This document shows, in pieces, positions 6,308 through 9,693 of a stretch of 9,693 bases of DNA (position 1 is its first letter; each line of letters starts with the position of its first letter). Location: positions 1-9,693 of the forward strand of contig MFRJ01000012.1 in assembly GCA_001784535.1 (NCBI GenBank), written 5' to 3'. Both the position numbers and the translations under genes were made by a program. Source of the DNA: Candidatus Melainabacteria bacterium GWA2_34_9. Its GTDB lineage: Bacteria > Cyanobacteriota > Vampirovibrionia > Gastranaerophilales > UBA9971. A model generated the notes under the pieces. The model had not been told where the DNA came from, did no database searches, and saw only the letters and a program-made list of their open reading frames with translations.

Positions 6308-6530
6308 GAAGGGGCTGCACCCCTTCACCCGCCTTCATTTTCTTTACGACTAAAGAAAATGAAGCAAAAGAAAGCTCGCCCAATACTTCGGTTTCTATAT
6401 TTCTACCCTGATTATGTTGAAAGAATTTTGTTGTTCAAGCTCGCAAACTCGCCTGCTTTGGCAGGCTCAAACAAATGCTCGCATGTGTTTATACGCAGGG
6501 TGAAATATAACGAAACTTCCACAAAGGGCA
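6308..6530. repeat. block of nested inverted repeats, possible MITE-like element or structured RNA
   Basis: This gene-free block between the minus-strand genes is visibly richer in G+C than its flanks and packed with palindromes. (1) GAAGGGG/CCCCTTC at 6308-6314/6320-6326. (2) A perfect 14-pair stem with a CGAC loop at 6333-6364. (3) GCCTGC-TTTG-GCAGGC at 6451-6466. (4) A long-range imperfect pair GTTTCTATATTTCTACCCTG (6391-6410) with 6496-6516 (one 2-base and one 1-base gap), extended outward by GCCC (6378-6381)/GGGC (6526-6529) at equal distances. GCTCGC occurs at 6374, 6440 and 6477. No open reading frame of credible length and no transposase is present. It resembles dispersed intergenic repeats of non-autonomous elements, but copy number cannot be judged from one window. 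Confidence 0.65.
6333..6364. repeat. perfect 14-bp hairpin with CGAC tetraloop
   Basis: CTTCATTTTCTTTA (6333-6346) is exactly complementary to TAAAGAAAATGAAG (6351-6364), leaving the four-base loop CGAC. It has no adjacent T tract, so it is not a canonical terminator on either strand. It is the strongest secondary structure in the inverted-repeat block. Confidence 0.9.
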
Positions 6531-6546
6531 TTTAAAAAATTAATTA

Positions 6547-7749
6547 TTAAGATTCCGATTTCATGACAAGTTGATGTTTGTTATAAATTTCTTCAGCAAG
6601 AATATCCAGCCTTTTATAAGTTTCTTCGCGAGGAAGACCTTTTACCAAGACAGTCTGAATAACTTCTGCTTGTATATTAGGCATTAAAGCTTTAATTTGC
6701 TCGCCCATTTTCTCTCCAAGAGCTCCTGCCCAACCATAAGAACCCACTGCTGATACAAACTTAACATTAGGTCTTAATGCATTTACTATATAAGCTGCAT
6801 AAGCCGCGCTAGGATGAGGACCTGACAATACCATAGAAGCCCCGACCACTATAGTCGTTGCATCAACAAGCGCCATCGCAAGTTCCCCAAGATCAGTCTC
6901 GGGAAGATTAAACGGAACAACTTTTATCCCCTTTAAAATAAGAACATCGGTAAGGTATCTCACCATTTTTTCCGTATTTTCGTACATAGAAACATAAGGA
7001 ATAACAACTTCGTTTTTAATTTCATCAGAAACCCACTCTTTGTGAGCATCTAAAATAAATTGAGGATTCTGATAAAGCGGTCCATGGCTTGGTGCGATAA
7101 TTTCAATATCTAAAGTACTTATTTTTGTTAGATGTTTTTTAACATGAGTACGGAAAGGCATCATTATTTCAGCAAAATACCTTTTTGCAGGTCCGTAAAC
7201 TTCGTGCTCCGATTTCACAAATAAATCGCTTGTCGCCAGATGTGAACCCGTAAAATCACACGTGAAAAGGATTTTGTCTTCTACAAGATAGGTAAACATA
7301 GTATCAGGCCAGTGTACCCATGGCGCCATAATAAATGAAAGTGTTTTATTTCCAAGCGAAATTGTTTCCAAATCTGCTATAACAATGAATTTATCTTCAC
7401 TTAAAGGCAGTGAAACCATTAAAATTTCTTTGCATTTTGCGTTTGTTACTATTTTTGCCTCAGGATAAATTTCCAGTAATTGCGGAAGTGTTCCTGAGTG
7501 GTCAATTTCCCCGTGGTTGGCAATTATATAATCAAGAGTTTTAACGTTTAAATTTTTCAAATTGGCTATAAGTTCGTGAGATTTTGCAGGATAAACCGTA
7601 TCTATAAGAGCAGTTTTTTCGCTTCCCTGTATCAAAAACGAATTATAACTTGTACCCTGAGGAAGCGGAATGAGTTTATCAAAAAGCCTTCTATCCCAAT
7701 CTATTGCCCCAACTGCGATAACATCAGATTTTACATATCTGACAGTCAT
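6547..7749 (-). CDS. A-type flavodiiron protein (oxygen/nitric oxide reductase)
   Basis: 400 residues starting at ATG 7749, with AAGGAG (7757-7762) 7 bases upstream. The frame is open further upstream, but that part overlaps the rubredoxin gene. Flavodiiron proteins reduce O2 to water and/or NO to N2O in the cytoplasm of anaerobes, protecting oxygen-sensitive enzymes. The N-terminal metallo-beta-lactamase-like domain (about 1-245) retains all expected diiron ligands: His79, Glu81, Asp83 and His84 in NHGEIDHSG, His146 in APWVHWPD, Asp165 in FTCDFTGSH, His222 in APSHGPLY. The C-terminal flavodoxin domain (about 249-395) shows the FMN loops VSMYENTEKM, VGASMVLSGPHPS and VGSYGWAGAL. There is no extra C-terminal domain, so this is the short class A form that takes electrons from a separate rubredoxin, and that gene lies immediately upstream. 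Whether O2 or NO is preferred cannot be read from the sequence. Confidence 0.96.
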   Translation of the reverse strand: MTVRYVKSDVIAVGAIDWDRRLFDKLIPLPQGTSYNSFLIQGSEKTALIDTVYPAKSHELIANLKNLNVKTLDYIIANHGEIDHSGTLPQLLEIYPEAKIVTNAKCKEILMVSLPLSEDKFIVIADLETISLGNKTLSFIMAPWVHWPDTMFTYLVEDKILFTCDFTGSHLATSDLFVKSEHEVYGPAKRYFAEIMMPFRTHVKKHLTKISTLDIEIIAPSHGPLYQNPQFILDAHKEWVSDEIKNEVVIPYVSMYENTEKMVRYLTDVLILKGIKVVPFNLPETDLGELAMALVDATTIVVGASMVLSGPHPSAAYAAYIVNALRPNVKFVSAVGSYGWAGALGEKMGEQIKALMPNIQAEVIQTVLVKGLPREETYKRLDILAEEIYNKHQLVMKSES

Positions 7750-7750
7750 T

Positions 7751-7912
7751 CTATATCTCCTTTTCAAATAATTCTTTGCCAACTCCGCATAGAGGACATA
7801 CCCAGTCTTCAGGAATGTCTTCAAAAGAAGTTCCCGGCTCAATTCCATTTTCAGGATCACCTATTGCAGGATCATAAACATAACCGCAAACTGTACAAAC
7901 ATACTTATCCAT
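7751..7912 (-). CDS. rubredoxin
   Basis: A 53-residue gene, easily missed because of its size. It has two knuckle motifs binding one iron: Cys6-x2-Cys9 in VCTVCGYVYDP and Cys39-x2-Cys42 in WVCPLCGVGKELF. The typical aromatic and GIEPGTSFEDIP elements lie between them. This matches the usual 50-55 residue length. AAGGAG at 7921-7926 is 8 bases before ATG 7912. Its TAG stop is one base from the flavodiiron start, and the flavodiiron ribosome site lies inside its last codons, so the two are cotranscribed and coupled. Role: one-electron carrier delivering electrons to the flavodiiron protein. The NAD(P)H:rubredoxin reductase that would complete the chain is not in this window. Confidence 0.96.
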   Translation of the reverse strand: MDKYVCTVCGYVYDPAIGDPENGIEPGTSFEDIPEDWVCPLCGVGKELFEKEI

Positions 7913-7975
7913 TTAAAATTCTCCTTTTTCCTATTATTTTCCACAAAAATTATTTTAAAAGCATTCTCTAAAATA

Positions 7976-8004
7976 TTTATATTATTAATATCCATAAATA
8001 TTAA
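7976..8004 (-). promoter_or_regulatory. candidate promoter for the rubredoxin-flavodiiron operon
   Basis: On the minus strand TTAATA (7999-8004, 4/6) and TATAAA (7976-7981, 5/6) are 17 bases apart, giving a start near 7969 and a leader of about 57 bases. An inverted repeat AATATTTA (7972-7979)/TAAATATT (7995-8002) overlaps both boxes and could bind a regulator. The region 7913-8144 between the divergent genes is extremely AT-rich, so chance matches are likely. I see no convincing promoter for the + strand gene at 8145. Confidence 0.3.
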
Positions 8005-8144
8005 CATCAATAATAATATTGGTCTTTCAACTTAATAAATTGTTAATAATTAAACTTAAAATAGGCAATTATTTTTATGTTTAGGGTTTATCTAAGTAGT
8101 TAATTAAATTGTAGTCTAGTAAATTATTTTCAAAGGAAGCCTTT

Positions 8145-9341
8145 ATGAGTTTAAATTTTACCAATGTTTGTAACAAACCTTATGTTTTCGCTGGAAATAA
8201 TTATAAAAATAATTTAAAAGCTGTTAGCTTTAGCGGACAGGAATTAATTACTCCTAAAGTTCAGGAAAAAATGACAGCAATTGAAAGTGAAATTCAAAAA
8301 GCAAACAAAATAGCCGTTTTTACTCATATAAATCCTGATGAAGATGCTATCGGCTCAAGCGCTGCTTTAAAAAACTTAATTATCTCCAAATATCCTGATA
8401 AAAAGATTGATGTTTTTATTGTAGGCAGAACTCCTCATGGAGCTAAATGTATAGATGATGTCAGTTCTTTTGAATGTCTTAATAAAAAATCTGATTTTGA
8501 GGCGATAAAAGCAAGAAATTATGATCTTGCTATCTCAGTTGACTGTGCAAACAGAGATTTAATGAAAGATGGTTCAAAAATATTTGACTCAGCTAAAAAG
8601 AAAATTAAAATCGATCATCACCCGGATGATGATAATATAAATAATTATGCTGATATTAATCTGGTATGCGAAGATGCATCAGCTGCCTCACAAGCTGTGC
8701 TTTTACTTGCAGATCATATGAATGTTCCTCTTAATAAAGAATTGGCGACGAATGTATATATGGCAATAATTGGTGATACACAGGGATTCAGGTATATGAA
8801 AAAACCTGATGGTGTTTTTGAAGATTGCTCAAGATTGACCAAAACAGGCATTGATAGCAGAAAAATCTATTGTAATACAATGGATTATATGCCAAAAGAA
8901 GCCTTGAAATTTTATGGTCAGGTGCTTAATAATATTAAATTTTCAAAAGATGGAAAAATTGCTTATCTTATTGACGATTCTTTAGCAGAAAGAAATGCCA
9001 AAACAGGAAAATATACCAATACATCAAAAACACTGAAAAAAGATGGTCTTGAAAAAGCTGATGTTAAAGGCATTCTTGATAACGTTTTGAGTATAATCAT
9101 GCCAAATATTGCAGGTGTTAAAATTGCCGTTAAAATTAACGAACAAGAAGATAGAATAAAAGGTTGCATGGACACTGGTGCTTCTCTTCGCGGCAATGGA
9201 GTCAACGTAGATGAATTTGCCGAAAAACATGGAGGCGGTGGTCACGAATTTGCATCAGCCTTCATTGGCTCTAAAGAAAAAGCTGATGATATAGTTAAGA
9301 GTCTTTCTGAATATTTAAAAGCTAAAGAACAGCAAAATTAA
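8145..9341 (+). CDS. DHH/DHHA1 phosphoesterase, NrnA-like (oligoribonuclease / pAp phosphatase family)
   Basis: 398 residues, with AAGGA at 8133-8137 seven bases before the ATG. DHH domain (about 54-250): His61-x3-Asp65-x-Asp67 in THINPDEDAIGSS, Asp133 in SVDCANRD, the signature Asp157-His158-His159, and Asp211 in IIGDTQGFRY, together the Mn-binding set. DHHA1 domain (about 320-390): GASLRGNGVNVDEFAEKHGGGGHEFASAF, with the conserved GGGH. NrnA-type enzymes degrade short RNA oligomers and dephosphorylate 3'-phosphoadenosine-5'-phosphate; which activity applies here is not visible. The protein is longer than typical NrnA (about 310-340) because of an N-terminal extension of about 40 residues ending AVSFSGQ and an insertion near 280-305 (Lys/Thr-rich). 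It is transcribed divergently from the rubredoxin operon and its stop overlaps that of the convergent peptidase gene. Confidence 0.9.
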   Translation: MSLNFTNVCNKPYVFAGNNYKNNLKAVSFSGQELITPKVQEKMTAIESEIQKANKIAVFTHINPDEDAIGSSAALKNLIISKYPDKKIDVFIVGRTPHGAKCIDDVSSFECLNKKSDFEAIKARNYDLAISVDCANRDLMKDGSKIFDSAKKKIKIDHHPDDDNINNYADINLVCEDASAASQAVLLLADHMNVPLNKELATNVYMAIIGDTQGFRYMKKPDGVFEDCSRLTKTGIDSRKIYCNTMDYMPKEALKFYGQVLNNIKFSKDGKIAYLIDDSLAERNAKTGKYTNTSKTLKKDGLEKADVKGILDNVLSIIMPNIAGVKIAVKINEQEDRIKGCMDTGASLRGNGVNVDEFAEKHGGGGHEFASAFIGSKEKADDIVKSLSEYLKAKEQQN

Positions 9342-9693
9342 ATTAAATATTTTTGTGGTGCGAGAATAGATATTACAGAATTTTTTGAAAAATATTTATT
9401 CGCTGCTTCCTGAATTTGTTGTGCGGTTACTTTTTTGATTTTTTCTATTATTACATCATCAAACTCAGAACCAAGTCCCATGGCTTCATAAAATCCAAGA
9501 TAATAAGACTGCTGGGAATTTGTTTCATGGAAGAAAGCTCGTTTTCCAAGATAATTATTTTTTGCATCATCAAGCTCTTTTTCTGAAACAAGCTCATCTT
9601 TAAGTTTTTTAATTTCTGTTTCAAAGCCTTCCAGACAAACTTTTATATTTTCAGGAGCTGTTCCTATATAAATCGTAAAAAGTCCTGAATCCT
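9338..9693 (-). CDS. M16-family (insulinase-like) peptidase, C-terminal part
   Basis: A minus-strand frame open from the window edge to TAA at 9338-9340, encoding the last 117 residues; the gene begins beyond the window. The end resembles the C-terminal domain of bacterial M16 zinc peptidases: LFTIYIGTAPENIKVCLEGF, then the helix LVSEKELDDAKNNYLGKRAF (family pattern 'ELeraK..l.g'), a Gln/Tyr-rich helix, an IKKVTAQQIQEAANKYF helix, and a closing beta strand VISILAP. The HxxEH metal site belongs to the N-terminal domain, which is outside, so whether this is a catalytic or an inactive subunit cannot be told. Its stop shares TTAA with the stop of the converging phosphoesterase gene, a 4-base overlap. 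Confidence 0.85.
   Translation of the reverse strand, partial: DSGLFTIYIGTAPENIKVCLEGFETEIKKLKDELVSEKELDDAKNNYLGKRAFFHETNSQQSYYLGFYEAMGLGSEFDDVIIEKIKKVTAQQIQEAANKYFSKNSVISILAPQKYLI

Noticed and set aside
6320..6363. Tiny minus-strand peptide frame inside the inverted-repeat block
   Set aside because: Only about 14 codons, no ribosome site, and entirely composed of palindrome arms.
6308..6530. CRISPR array or complete insertion sequence
   Set aside because: No regularly spaced direct repeats with unique spacers and no transposase frame.
7750..7860. N-terminal extension of the flavodiiron protein beginning at 7860
   Set aside because: These codons lie in another frame of the rubredoxin gene, and the family N-terminus begins at ATG 7749 with its own ribosome site.

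Overview
The window is AT-rich bacterial DNA carrying eleven protein genes, nine complete and one cut by each window edge, and no RNA gene that I can see. The content (flagellar genes, AnmK, a two-subunit-type glycine decarboxylase, a flavodiiron protein with rubredoxin, a DHH phosphoesterase, an M16 peptidase) fits an anaerobic or microaerophilic motile bacterium. My best guess is a flagellated member of the Gastranaerophilales (non-photosynthetic Cyanobacteriota, 'Melainabacteria'), suggested by low GC, the gene mix, and a lineage-style N-terminal segment containing 'VSFSG' on the phosphoesterase. This is inference from recall, not a database result.

Left part (1-3500, + strand): the 3' end of anmK (anhydro-N-acetylmuramic acid kinase, cell-wall recycling); a 236-base gap with a good sigma70-type promoter overlapped by an imperfect inverted repeat; then a flagellar block of four genes. 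These are a cysteine-free helical protein with a faint flagellin D1 signature and an in-frame hexanucleotide repeat, a FlaG-domain protein, FliS (flagellin export chaperone) with an acidic tail, and a small FliT/FlgN-like helical protein overlapping fliS by 4 bases. No fliD lies between flaG and fliS, where it is often found.

Middle (3551-5644, + strand): gcvPB without an adjacent gcvPA, then a membrane-anchored protein of unknown function translationally coupled to it (TAATG overlap), closed by a strong bidirectional rho-independent terminator.

Right part: on the minus strand, a 177-residue protein without Cys or Trp lies behind a near-perfect sigma28 (FliA/SigD) flagellar promoter. It is the best candidate here for an undescribed flagellum-associated or exported protein. 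Upstream of it is a structured block of nested inverted repeats (6308-6530), then a rubredoxin-flavodiiron protein operon (oxygen or NO detoxification), also on the minus strand. Divergent from that is an NrnA-like DHH/DHHA1 phosphoesterase (+). Its stop codon overlaps that of a convergent, truncated M16 zinc-peptidase-family gene at the right edge.

The flagellar block and the sigma28-driven gene probably belong to one regulon although the metabolic gcvPB unit separates them. The other genes are housekeeping or stress functions with no evident link to it.
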